DNA of 64,000 bases. Origin: Frateuria_A sp035944355. Lineage in GTDB: Bacteria; Pseudomonadota; Gammaproteobacteria; Xanthomonadales; Rhodanobacteraceae. The stretch covers positions 186,001 to 250,000 of the forward strand of contig NZ_DASZBH010000010.1 of the NCBI RefSeq assembly GCF_035944355.1, in the 5' to 3' direction. The notes under the pieces are model-generated. The model was not told the origin of the DNA. It did not search any database and saw only the letters and a program-made list of their open reading frames with translations. The translations under genes were made by a program, and so were the position numbers. This document shows positions 27,710 through 35,367 of this stretch, one piece after another. Numbering within the stretch: the stretch's first letter is position 1; each line of letters begins with the position of its first letter.

Positions 27710-27797
27710 CCTTCTCCCCTCCGGGGAGAAGGTTGGGATGAGGGGTCATTCTGGCCTCGGCCTGCTTTTGGCCCTCTACTCCGAGTAAAAGGCCGAG
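27710..27797. repeat. Double hairpin intergenic repeat
   Basis: A first perfect stem CCTTCTCCCC/GGGGAGAAGG (27710-27732) runs straight into GGTTGGGATGAGGGG, a sequence type widely dispersed in proteobacterial intergenic DNA. A second stem CTCGGCCT/AGGCCGAG (27756-27797) encloses TTTTGGCCCTCTACTCCGAG. The pair separates convergent slyD and the NlpC/P60 gene and can terminate the latter. Confidence 0.65.
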
Positions 27798-27825
27798 CCC
27801 ACCCCGCGGCGGCCAGCCTTTCTTT

Positions 27826-28380
27826 CTAATCCAGCAACCGCTTGCCGAACGCGAAATGGTCGCGCCAGTACGGCCCGTCGATGTCGTCCATGCGCACCGT
27901 GCCGCCGCTGTTGGGCGCGTGCACGAAGCGCCCCTTGCCCACGTACACGCCGACATGGCTGATGTCGCCGCCGATGTCGAAGAACACCAGGTCGCCGCTG
28001 GCCAGGTCGGCCATGCGCCTGACCTTGCGGCCGTCCACGCGCGCCATCTCGCGCGAGGCGTGCGGCAGCAGGATGTCCGCTGCCTGCCGGTAGATGTAGT
28101 CGACCAGGCCGCTGCAGTCGAAGCCGCCTTGGGGCGTGTTGCCGCCCCAGTGGTAAGGGGTGCCGACCAGCGCGATCGCGCGAAACAGCACGTCGTTGGC
28201 GGTGGCCGCGCTGGCCGCCGAGGGCGCCCGTGCGGGCAGGTTCGCCAGCGCGGAATGCGAGTCGCGGAAGGTGGGTTCCGGCCGGCGCGGATGGCTGGCG
28301 CAGGCGGCGAGCAGCAGGGTTGCCGCGATGGCCACGAGGCGCACGGGCGTCCTGGCGCAAAGGCGGGCGGCGGCAGTCAT
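27826..28380 (-). CDS. NlpC/P60 (C40) family lipoprotein, predicted murein endopeptidase
   Basis: A 184-residue lipoprotein: signal peptide with lipobox LLAAC (lipidated Cys27), a short linker, then the NlpC/P60 domain. Catalytic Cys89 lies in FDCSGLV, His142 in ISHVGVYVG, and the third residue His154 in VHAPNSG. The family (Spr/MepS, NlpC) cleaves the D-Glu/meso-DAP crosslink peptides of peptidoglycan from the periplasmic side of the outer membrane. A good promoter (TTGACG-16-TAAGCT) precedes it. The open frame running further upstream is not part of the gene. Confidence 0.94.
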   Translation of the reverse strand: MTAAARLCARTPVRLVAIAATLLLAACASHPRRPEPTFRDSHSALANLPARAPSAASAATANDVLFRAIALVGTPYHWGGNTPQGGFDCSGLVDYIYRQAADILLPHASREMARVDGRKVRRMADLASGDLVFFDIGGDISHVGVYVGKGRFVHAPNSGGTVRMDDIDGPYWRDHFAFGKRLLD

Positions 28381-28406
28381 GGCGACCTCGGCTTTTGTTT
28401 TTCTTG

Positions 28407-28434
28407 AGCTTAGCCAATCAATGGCTTGCGTCAA
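28407..28434 (-). promoter_or_regulatory. Sigma-70-like promoter of the NlpC/P60 lipoprotein gene
   Basis: On the minus strand, TTGACG (28429-28434), a 16-base spacer, then TAAGCT (28407-28412), in the only AT-richer patch of the region. Transcription would start about 20 bases before the ATG at 28380. Confidence 0.5.
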
Positions 28435-28451
28435 GTTGCTGAGACGATGGC

Positions 28452-29888
28452 TTAGTTCGCGCTGGCCACCTGCAGGGCCCGCTCGCTCAACACCTTCCCC
28501 TCGGGGCCGACGCCGCGCACGCGGTACGCGCCCGGCTGCAGCCACAGCACGTTGGCCGGGCCGTGCTCCAGGAAGACGTAGCGGTCCGCCGCCACGGCAT
28601 CGTCGGATTCGGCGGCCAGGCGGGCCTCGACCAGGCAAGGGAATCGCTGGTCGCAGATCTCGGGGCCGATCGCCACGGGCACGCGCCGCCCGTCCAGTGC
28701 CAGCCAACCCGGGCGATGGCCGTCGGCGGCCGGCGGCAAGGCGACGAAGGACTGACCGCCGACGTTGACCGATACCACCCGGTCGCGCGCGTAGGAGCTG
28801 ATCCGGTCGCTGGCCGGCGGCAGGATCACGTTGACGTCGTACAGCCGCGGCCGGGCGCTCCACAAGCCGCCGTCCTTCGCATTGCGCAGCACGATCGGCC
28901 CGCGTGGGTGGAACTGGGCCACGATCTGGCTGTAGGCGTCGCGCAGCGGGCGGCGCGAGTCCCTGGTCGGGGTCAGCAGGGTTTCCGGCTTGCCGCGCAA
29001 CGCCTCGTCGTTGCGCACGGCGCTGACCACCGCGCGGGAGGCCTGCAGCTCGTTGTAGGGCTCGTCCTCGTGTACGTCGGTCATGTCGACGCTCAGGATG
29101 TCCAGGCCGGAGAGCCGGTGCAGGTGTTCGGCCATCGGCTGGACCGATCCCAGGCGTCCGGGCGCCTTGTCGATATGGGCGTACCCGGCATGCACCAACA
29201 GCTTCGCCTGCGGATCGCCGGACAGCACCTTTTCGTAGAGCGTGCGGGCCTGCGATTGCTCGCGTTGCTGCGGGCTGCTTTGAGCCGGATCGTAGGGGAC
29301 CAGCACGTAGCCCAGGCGCAGGGCTTCGCGCACGATCTGGCCGTACACCGGTTCGCGCAGGTATTCGGTGCCGCTGGCCGCCACCGGGTAGCCGCGCTTG
29401 CGCAGGCTGTCGCCGTCCTCGATCAGCGCTTCGATCGCCAGGTGGGTGAAGCCGAGCGCGCGCAGGCGCGGCAGCAGTTCGAGCGTGAGCAGCCGGGTGT
29501 GCGCGTCGTGGTGCGCCTCATTGACCATCACCACCCGGTGCGGCGCGGCGAGGCCGGCAATGGCCTCGACCGCATCGGCGGCTTCCCAGGTGGGCGGCGC
29601 GGGCGCCGCGATGTCGTCCGGCAGCCGCGACTTCAACGGGAAATCCCGTACCGCCTCGCCATAGAGCCCCAGCTCGCTCTCGCTGAAGGCCAGGTACTGG
29701 CGCGCCACCATCGCATCGGCCGGCGCAAGCCGGGGCAAGGTCTGCAGCAGGTAGCAGTAGCGCCCCAGCTCGTTCGGGTCGCGCATGGCCTCGAACAGCT
29801 GCCGGGTGGAGAGCTTGCCGGCCGGAGCGGCATGCAGCGATGCGGCAGCCAGGACGCAGGCCATGGCGACGAAACGGCGTGACCTCAT
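28452..29888 (-). CDS. Secreted TraB/ChaN-like protein of unknown function
   Basis: A 478-residue exported protein with a signal peptide (MRSRRFVAMACVLAAASLHAA, cut near residue 21). The middle contains VVMVNEAHHDAHTRLLTLEL then LGFTHLAIEAL, YGQIVREALRLGYVLVPYD, and KLLVHAGYAHI. The E-x-H-H near the start, the E in AIEAL and the late GYAH(I) recall the TraB/GumN/ChaN (Tiki-like) and erythromycin-esterase folds, in which Glu/His residues form the active site. The C-terminal ~130 residues look beta-rich. I do not recognise a specific family; enzyme activity is inference. It is divergent from gor. Confidence 0.7.
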   Translation of the reverse strand: MRSRRFVAMACVLAAASLHAAPAGKLSTRQLFEAMRDPNELGRYCYLLQTLPRLAPADAMVARQYLAFSESELGLYGEAVRDFPLKSRLPDDIAAPAPPTWEAADAVEAIAGLAAPHRVVMVNEAHHDAHTRLLTLELLPRLRALGFTHLAIEALIEDGDSLRKRGYPVAASGTEYLREPVYGQIVREALRLGYVLVPYDPAQSSPQQREQSQARTLYEKVLSGDPQAKLLVHAGYAHIDKAPGRLGSVQPMAEHLHRLSGLDILSVDMTDVHEDEPYNELQASRAVVSAVRNDEALRGKPETLLTPTRDSRRPLRDAYSQIVAQFHPRGPIVLRNAKDGGLWSARPRLYDVNVILPPASDRISSYARDRVVSVNVGGQSFVALPPAADGHRPGWLALDGRRVPVAIGPEICDQRFPCLVEARLAAESDDAVAADRYVFLEHGPANVLWLQPGAYRVRGVGPEGKVLSERALQVASAN

Positions 29889-29981
29889 GCGACGACTCCC
29901 CCGGGGCGGCCTCAGGCCAGACTAGATTTCGGCCGCCATCCGGGCAAGGGCCATTCACGCCTGCCGGGCGGCGCCGCGGGC

Positions 29982-31337
29982 ATGCTGGGCAATATGGACG
30001 GCGATTTCGACCTCATCGTGCTGGGTGCCGGTTCCGGCGGCCTGACGGTGGCGCAGCGGGCGGCCCGTTATGGCGCGAAGGTGGCGCTGTTCGAGCCGCG
30101 CGCGCCGGGCGGCACCTGCGTCAACCTGGGCTGCGTGCCCAAGAAGGCGCTGTGGTTCGCCGCGCAACTGGCGCAGGCCCGGTCGCTCGCCACGGACTAC
30201 GGGTTCGGGCCGGCGCCCGGCGGGCTGGACTGGGAACGCTTCCGCGGCCTGCGCGAGCGCTACATCGAGGGCATCCGCCAGCGCTACGCGCAGCGCCTGG
30301 AAGAGGCAGGCGTGCGCTGGATCGGCACGGCGGCCCGCCTGGCCTCGCACGACAGCGTCGAAGCCGCCGGCAGGCGCTATCGCGCGCCGCAGATCGTCAT
30401 CGCCACCGGCGCGCGGCCACGGCGGTTGGCGCTGCCGGGTTTCGAACTCGGCATGGTCTCGGACGACGTGTTCGCCTTGCGCGCCGCCCCGCGCTCGATC
30501 GGCATCGTCGGCGCCGGTTACGTGGCGGTGGAATTCGCCTGCCTGCTGCGTGCGCTCGGTTGCGAGGTGGAACTGCTCGTCCGCAAGCAGCCCCTCGCCG
30601 GCTTCGACGCGGAACTGGTGCAGGCGCTGGCCGCGCAGATGCGCGGGCAGGGCATCCGCATCACGGCGGAAAGCAACGTGACCGGCGCGCGCGGCACGGC
30701 GGGCGCGCTGTTGCTGGACGATGCCCATGGCGCGGCGCATGGCCCCTACGATGCGGTGCTGTGGGCGGTCGGGCGCACGCCCAACAGCGAGGCGCTCGGA
30801 TTGGAGGAGGTCGGCGTCGCGCGCGATCCCAAGGGCTACATCGAGGTGGACGCGCACCAGAACACCAGCGTGCCGGGCGTCATGGCCATCGGCGACGTCA
30901 CCGCCTGCCCGGCGCTCACCCCGGTGGCGGTGGCCGCGGGCTACGCCCTGGTCGAGCGCTTGTTCGGCGGGCAGCCGCAGTCGCAGTTCGACTATCGGGC
31001 GATCCCCACCGTGGTCTTCGCCGACCCGCCGCTGGGCATGATCGGCCTCGCCGAGGCGCAAGCCCGCGCCCGCCACGGCGACGCCGTGCGGGTCTACCGC
31101 AAGCGCTTCGTGCCCCTGCAACTGGCCCTCGCCGGGCAGGACACGCCCACCGTGATGAAACTGGTCTGCGCCGGCGACGACGAACGCGTGCTCGGCCTGC
31201 ACGTGCTGGGCCCCGGCGCGGACGAAATGCTGCAGGGCTTCGCCGTGGCCATGCGCAAGGGGCTCACGCGGCGCGAGCTGCGCAGCGCCGTGGCGATCCA
31301 TCCGACCTCGTCCGAGGAACTGCTGCTGATGCACTAG
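29982..31337 (+). CDS. gor: Glutathione-disulfide reductase
   Basis: A 451-residue class I pyridine nucleotide-disulfide reductase. FAD motif GAGSGG (residues 15-20); redox pair in GGTCVNLGCVPKK (C46/C51); NADP(H) motif GAGYVAVEFA with downstream VRKQ supplying the Arg/Lys that favours NADPH over NADH; and the dimer-interface HPTSSEE with the catalytic His. This combination is that of Gor and not of lipoamide dehydrogenase. It keeps glutathione reduced in the cytosol. The start could also be the ATG at 29994 (MDGDFDLIV). hutG follows after 16 bases. Confidence 0.94.
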   Translation: MLGNMDGDFDLIVLGAGSGGLTVAQRAARYGAKVALFEPRAPGGTCVNLGCVPKKALWFAAQLAQARSLATDYGFGPAPGGLDWERFRGLRERYIEGIRQRYAQRLEEAGVRWIGTAARLASHDSVEAAGRRYRAPQIVIATGARPRRLALPGFELGMVSDDVFALRAAPRSIGIVGAGYVAVEFACLLRALGCEVELLVRKQPLAGFDAELVQALAAQMRGQGIRITAESNVTGARGTAGALLLDDAHGAAHGPYDAVLWAVGRTPNSEALGLEEVGVARDPKGYIEVDAHQNTSVPGVMAIGDVTACPALTPVAVAAGYALVERLFGGQPQSQFDYRAIPTVVFADPPLGMIGLAEAQARARHGDAVRVYRKRFVPLQLALAGQDTPTVMKLVCAGDDERVLGLHVLGPGADEMLQGFAVAMRKGLTRRELRSAVAIHPTSSEELLLMH

Positions 31338-31353
31338 CCGCTACACTGCGCCG

Positions 31354-32136
31354 ATGGACATCTATCGCCTCGAAGCCGGTGTCGCGCCCCTGCTGATCAG
31401 CCTGCCGCACGACGGCAGCCACATCCCCGACGAGATCGCCGCGCGCATGCGGCCGTCGGCGCGGCGCTCGCCCGATACCGACTGGCACGTGGCCCGACTT
31501 TACGAGCCGCTCGCGCAGGCGCTGGGCGCGAGCCTGCTGCGCCCGCTGGCCTCGCGCTACGTGATCGACCTCAACCGTCCGGCCGACGGCCACGCGCTGT
31601 ACCCGGGCCGGCGCGAGACCGGACTGGTATCCACCATCGGCTTCGACGGGGAACCCCTTTACGTGGCGGCGGACGGCGAGCCGGATGCGGCTGAAGTTCA
31701 ACGCCGCGTGAACGGTTATTGGCGGCCTTATCACGAGGCGCTGCAGCAGGAACTTGCGAGATTGAAGGCGCGGCACGGCCGCGTGGTGCTGTGGGAGGGC
31801 CACTCGATCCGCAGCATGGTGCCCATGCTGTTCGACGGGCGCCTGCCCGACCTGAACCTGGGCACGGCTGACGGCGCCAGCTGTTCGCCTGCGCTGCGGC
31901 GGCGCCTGCGGTCGGTGCTCGAAGGGCAGGAAGCGTACAGCTTCGTGGTCGACGGCCGGTTCAAGGGCGGCTACATCACGCGCCACTACGGACGTCCGGA
32001 CGACGGGATCGAGGCCGTGCAGCTGGAGCTTGCGCAGTGCAACTACATGGACGAGGCGAGTTTTGCCTGGGACGAGGCGAAGGCCACGCAGCTGCGCCGG
32101 ACGATCGAGCCGCTGCTGCGCGCCTGCCTGGCCTGA
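31354..32136 (+). CDS. hutG: N-formylglutamate deformylase
   Basis: A 260-residue protein of the FGase family. MDIYRLEAGVAPLLISLPHDG and IPDEIAARM are the standard N-terminus. DTDWHVARLY, SRYVIDLNRP, LYPGRRETGLV, YHEALQQELARL, LWEGHSIRS and FKGGYITRHYG follow the HutG pattern. It removes formate from N-formylglutamate, the last step of the five-enzyme histidine degradation route. No other hut gene is in view; it sits 16 bases behind gor, an unusual pairing. The last visible residues (RACLA) end cleanly. Confidence 0.94.
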   Translation: MDIYRLEAGVAPLLISLPHDGSHIPDEIAARMRPSARRSPDTDWHVARLYEPLAQALGASLLRPLASRYVIDLNRPADGHALYPGRRETGLVSTIGFDGEPLYVAADGEPDAAEVQRRVNGYWRPYHEALQQELARLKARHGRVVLWEGHSIRSMVPMLFDGRLPDLNLGTADGASCSPALRRRLRSVLEGQEAYSFVVDGRFKGGYITRHYGRPDDGIEAVQLELAQCNYMDEASFAWDEAKATQLRRTIEPLLRACLA

Positions 32137-32318
32137 CGCAAGTTCCTGCGCGAAAGCGGCGGTGTTCGTCAAGTCAAGAGCCCGATGGCAGGCGCGTGGG
32201 TCCGGCGGCCCGGTTATTCAGTCGCCATATCTCGCCGCGGGCACATCGTGGTTTCGCCGCGCCGCCCGTGGTGCCGGGTTCCGGCCGGGTCCGCGGCGTT
32301 CTCAGCGAGGTTTTCCAT

Positions 32319-32588
32319 ATGCGCAAGCTTGTGATCGCTTCCCTGCTCGTGGCGGGTGTGGCTCTTTCCGGTGTTGTGCTGGCCCAAGACACTGCCCCAA
32401 AGGCGGCAGCGACCAAGACCGAGCAGAACGCCGCTCCCGCGACCAACACCGAGCAGAGCGCCACTCCCGCGACCAAGACCGCGTCGACCACGGCTCCGGC
32501 CTCCAAGAAGACGATGGGGCATCACCATCACCATCATCACTCCCACAAGGCCAAGAAGGCGGCCGATACCGGCTCCGGCGCCAAGTAA
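32319..32588 (+). CDS. Small secreted poly-histidine protein
   Basis: An 89-residue exported protein. Signal peptide MRKLVIASLLVAGVALSGVV is cut near AQ-D. The mature part holds a repeated T-K/N-T-E-Q-x-A-x-P-A-T linker (residues ~31-58), rich in Ala/Thr/Pro, and then seven consecutive His plus a SHK (H68-H74, H76) before a Lys-rich tail. Low-complexity but kept in frame with normal codon use. It probably binds Ni, Zn or Cu in the periplasm; no homologue comes to mind. An in-frame extension upstream overlaps hutG and is not used. Followed by three 15-bp repeats and a terminator. Confidence 0.72.
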   Translation: MRKLVIASLLVAGVALSGVVLAQDTAPKAAATKTEQNAAPATNTEQSATPATKTASTTAPASKKTMGHHHHHHHSHKAKKAADTGSGAK

Positions 32589-32633
32589 GAAGATCCGGCC
32601 TGAGAAGATCCGGCCTGAGAAGATCCGGCCTGA
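32589..32633 (+). repeat. Three perfect 15-bp tandem repeats
   Basis: GAAGATCCGGCCTGA occurs three times head to tail, starting directly after the stop codon of the His-rich gene. The unit carries a TGA, so the tract is untranslated in that frame. A similar 15-bp triplet of another sequence lies at 60136. Confidence 0.85.
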
Positions 32634-32640
32634 TCCTTCG

Positions 32641-32675
32641 GGCCCCGCCAGCCAGCTGGCGGGGCCTTTCTTTTC
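32641..32675. terminator. Terminator between the His-rich gene and ridA
   Basis: Stem GGCCCCGCCA/TGGCGGGGCC with loop GCCAGC and a following TTTCTTTTC. A clear intrinsic terminator for the plus strand. It lies 18 bases from the stop of the convergent RidA gene. Confidence 0.9.
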
Positions 32676-32692
32676 TCCAGGCGCCCTTTTCT

Positions 32693-33115
32693 TCAGGCGC
32701 CGGCCAGGGCCGCCACGCACTTGAGTTCGATCGCGATGGGCGTCGGCAGCGCGCTGACGCCAAGCGTGGTGCGGCAGGCGTCCACGCCGGCGAAATGCTC
32801 GGCGTAAAGCTTGTTGTAGACCGGGAAATCGCGTGCCATGTCGGTGAGGAACACGGTCACGTCGACCAGCTCTTCCCAGCGCGCGCCGCTGGCCTCCAGT
32901 ACCGCGCGCACGTTGGCGAACACCTGGCGGCACTGCGCTTCGATGTCGTAGGCGGCCAGGCTGCCGTCGTGGTCGTAGACATTGCCCGGCACCTTGTCGG
33001 TACCCGGTTCGCGCGGGCCCACGCCGGAGAGGAACAGCAGGTTGCCCACGCGCCGCGCATGCGGGTAGGCGCCCACCGGCGCGGGCGCGGCGTCGGTGCG
33101 GATGCCCCCGCTCAT
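32693..33115 (-). CDS. RidA family protein, probable 2-aminomuconate deaminase
   Basis: A 140-residue Rid/YjgF protein with the family core: GAYPHARRVGNLLFLSGVGPR, SLAAYDIEAQCRQVFANVRA, WEELVDVTVFLTDM and ACRTTLGVSALP (conserved Arg retained). Its 4-base overlap with carbonic anhydrase and closeness to an AMSDH-type dehydrogenase fit the 2-aminomuconate deaminase (NbaF/AmnD) members rather than the general enamine/imine deaminase RidA. The deaminase would turn 2-aminomuconate into 4-oxalocrotonate plus ammonia. The pathway role is inferred from context and residual similarity. Confidence 0.85.
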   Translation of the reverse strand: MSGGIRTDAAPAPVGAYPHARRVGNLLFLSGVGPREPGTDKVPGNVYDHDGSLAAYDIEAQCRQVFANVRAVLEASGARWEELVDVTVFLTDMARDFPVYNKLYAEHFAGVDACRTTLGVSALPTPIAIELKCVAALAGA

Positions 33116-33780
33116 CCCTGCGCCTGCCAGCGTTCGGCCATGCCCTCGAGCGCGCGACGGTAGGCATCGCCCATGTCGTCACGGCCGGTGACCACCAGCC
33201 CCAGGTCGTGCATGTGGCCGTCGGTGAGGCCGTAGATCCAGGCATGCACGGCCAGCTTCTGGCCGCGTTCCCAGGCGTCCTGCACGATGCTGGTACCGCA
33301 TACGTTGAGTGCCTGCTCGATGGCGTTGAGCTCGCAAAGACGGTCGTGGCGCGCCGCGAAGGGCACCTCCGCGAGCAGTGCGTCTTCGTGCTTGAACGCC
33401 ACGTCCTTCACATGGCGCAGCCAGTTGTCGATCAGGCCGAGCTTGTCCTTGCGCAGGACCGCGCCCACGCCACCGCAGCCGTAGTGGCCCACGACCAGGA
33501 TGTGCTCGACCTTGAGCACGTCCACCGCGAACTGGATCGTGCTGAGCGCGTTGAGGTCGGTGTGCACCACCACGTTGGCCACGTTGCGATGGACGAAGAT
33601 CTCGCCCGGCGGCAGGTCGACGATCTGCGTGGCCGGCACGCGCGAATCGGAGCAGCCGATCCACAGGTACTTGGGCGCCTGCTGCTGCGACAACTGCTCG
33701 AAGAAGTGCGGATCGGCGGCGGTGACGCTGGCGGCCCAGCGGCGGTTGTTGGCGAGCAGCTCTTTCAAGGTGTGCGGCAT
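33112..33780 (-). CDS. can: Beta-class carbonic anhydrase
   Basis: A 222-residue type II beta-carbonic anhydrase. Zinc and catalytic residues: CSDSR (C43, D45, R47) and GHYGCGG (H99, C102). It interconverts CO2 and bicarbonate. It is placed between AMSDH (12 bases upstream) and RidA (4-base ATGA overlap), so it is almost certainly co-transcribed with a catabolic module. It may trap or supply CO2/bicarbonate, since decarboxylation occurs upstream in the kynurenine-derived route; this link is inference. The length agrees with E. coli Can. Confidence 0.95.
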   Translation of the reverse strand: MPHTLKELLANNRRWAASVTAADPHFFEQLSQQQAPKYLWIGCSDSRVPATQIVDLPPGEIFVHRNVANVVVHTDLNALSTIQFAVDVLKVEHILVVGHYGCGGVGAVLRKDKLGLIDNWLRHVKDVAFKHEDALLAEVPFAARHDRLCELNAIEQALNVCGTSIVQDAWERGQKLAVHAWIYGLTDGHMHDLGLVVTGRDDMGDAYRRALEGMAERWQAQG

Positions 33781-33792
33781 GGCGGTTCCCGT

Positions 33793-35259
33793 TCAGTAGC
33801 GGATACAAACGTTTTTCGGTTCGGTGAAGAAGGCCAGCGCCTCGGCGCCGCCCTCGCGGCCCAGGCCCGACTGCTTCACGCCGCCGAACGGCGTGCGCAG
33901 ATCGCGCAGCAGCCAGCAGTTGGTCCAGACGATGCCGAAGTCCAGCGCGGCGGCCACGCGGTGGGCGCGGGAGAGATCCTGCGTCCACAGCGAGGCGGCC
34001 AGCCCGTAGGCGCTGGCGTTGGCCAGTGCCACGGCCTCGGCTTCGTCCGCGAACGGGATCAGGCTCACCACCGGGCCGAAGATCTCGGTCTGGTTGGTGC
34101 GCGCGGCGTTGGGCAATCCCTCGAGAACGGTGGGCGCGACGAACCAGCCGTTGGCGCAGCGACCGGAAAGGCGCACCGCCTCGCCGCCGCACAGCACGGT
34201 GGCGCCGTCGGCGCGGGCCTGGGCGATACAGCCCATGACCTTGTCGAAGTGGGGCCGGGAGACCAGCGCGCCGAGCTGGGTCGACGGCAGGTCCGGGTCG
34301 CCGACGACCAGCCGCCGCACGCGCTCCAGGTAGCGCTCGCGGAAGCGCTCGTAGATCGATCGCTGCACCAGCAGGCGCGAACCGCACAGGCAGATCTCGC
34401 CCTGGTTGGCGAAGCCCGAGCGCACGATGGTGTCGAGGTTGGCGTCGCAGAGGTCGGCATCGGCAAACACGATCGCCGGGTTCTTGCCGCCCATCTCCAG
34501 CGACAGCTTCTTGAACCGCGGCGCGGCGGCCGCGGCGATGGCGGCGCCGGTGGCGGTACTGCCGGTGAAGGAGATCGCCTTGACCTGCGGGTGTTCGACC
34601 AGCGGTTGCCCGACGCTCGGACCCCGGCCTTGCACGATGTTGAGCACGCCTGGCGCAAAGCCGGCCTGGATGCTCAGTTCAGCCAGTCGCGCGGCGGTGC
34701 AGGGGGTGACCTCGGAGGGCTTGGCCACGACCGCGTTGCCGGCGGCGAGCGCGGGCGCGATCTTCCAGGTGAACAGGTACAGCGGCAGGTTCCACGGGCT
34801 GATGCAGCCGACCACGCCCAGCGGCTGGCGCAAGGTGTAGTTGATCGCGCCGGCATCCGGCCGCCCGAGCGCCATCGTGTGCGACTCGCTGCCCCAGCCC
34901 TGGATGGCGGCGGCGAAGTAGCGCAGGTTGCTCACCGCGCGCGGGATGTCGAGGCTGCGCGCGAGCGCCAGTGGCTTGCCGCTGTCGCGCGATTCGAGCG
35001 CGGCGAACGCTTCCAGGTCCTGCTCGATGAGGTCGGCGAGGCGCGAGAGCAGGCCCGCACGCTGCTCGATCGACGTCTGCGACCAGGCCGCGGCGGCGCG
35101 GTGGGCGGCCGCCACGGCATCGGCCACGTCGTCGCCGTCGGAATCGGGGCAGTGTGCGAACACCTCGCCGGTGGCCGGTTCGTACACATCGAGCCAGCGG
35201 TCCGCGCGCGCAGCCACCAGGCGACCATCGATCAGATTGGCGAGGCGCAGGGAAGGCAT
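33793..35259 (-). CDS. Aldehyde dehydrogenase, 2-aminomuconate-semialdehyde type
   Basis: A 488-residue NAD-dependent ALDH. Catalytic Cys290 in FANQGEICLCGSR, general base Glu255 in LEMGGKN, oxyanion Asn157 in PWNLPL and NAD contact K180 in VAKPSE. PWNLPLYLFTWKIAPALAAG, the QGEICLCGSR loop, WTNCWLLRDLRTPFGG and the C-terminal FFTE are those of human ALDH8A1 and bacterial AmnC/NbaE, which oxidise 2-aminomuconate semialdehyde. The start at MPSLRLANLIDG leaves out a non-coding Arg-rich extension. It follows the SDR by 108 bases, with a short hairpin between. Confidence 0.9.
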   Translation of the reverse strand: MPSLRLANLIDGRLVAARADRWLDVYEPATGEVFAHCPDSDGDDVADAVAAAHRAAAAWSQTSIEQRAGLLSRLADLIEQDLEAFAALESRDSGKPLALARSLDIPRAVSNLRYFAAAIQGWGSESHTMALGRPDAGAINYTLRQPLGVVGCISPWNLPLYLFTWKIAPALAAGNAVVAKPSEVTPCTAARLAELSIQAGFAPGVLNIVQGRGPSVGQPLVEHPQVKAISFTGSTATGAAIAAAAAPRFKKLSLEMGGKNPAIVFADADLCDANLDTIVRSGFANQGEICLCGSRLLVQRSIYERFRERYLERVRRLVVGDPDLPSTQLGALVSRPHFDKVMGCIAQARADGATVLCGGEAVRLSGRCANGWFVAPTVLEGLPNAARTNQTEIFGPVVSLIPFADEAEAVALANASAYGLAASLWTQDLSRAHRVAAALDFGIVWTNCWLLRDLRTPFGGVKQSGLGREGGAEALAFFTEPKNVCIRY

Positions 35260-35298
35260 CCGGACAAGCTTACGACCTGGGGCCGGCGATTGCACCGG

Positions 35299-35318
35299 AC
35301 GCCGGCGTATGCCGGCGT
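35299..35318. repeat. Small perfect hairpin between SDR and aldehyde dehydrogenase genes
   Basis: ACGCCGGC-GTAT-GCCGGCGT. No U run follows, so it is either an attenuating or mRNA-stabilising stem rather than a full terminator. Confidence 0.55.
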
Positions 35319-35367
35319 GAATCGAACTTCGCTGCCGCAAGGCGGCTTCGGTATCGGTGGGGCGGAG

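Noticed and set aside
30001..31337. Dihydrolipoamide dehydrogenase as identity for the gene at 29982
   Set aside because: The NADP-selecting VRKQ after the second Rossmann motif and the HPTSSEE end are those of glutathione reductase.
32519..32545. The run of His codons looking like an engineered His-tag
   Set aside because: The gene has its own signal peptide, repeat linker, local base composition and terminator; nothing vector-like adjoins it.
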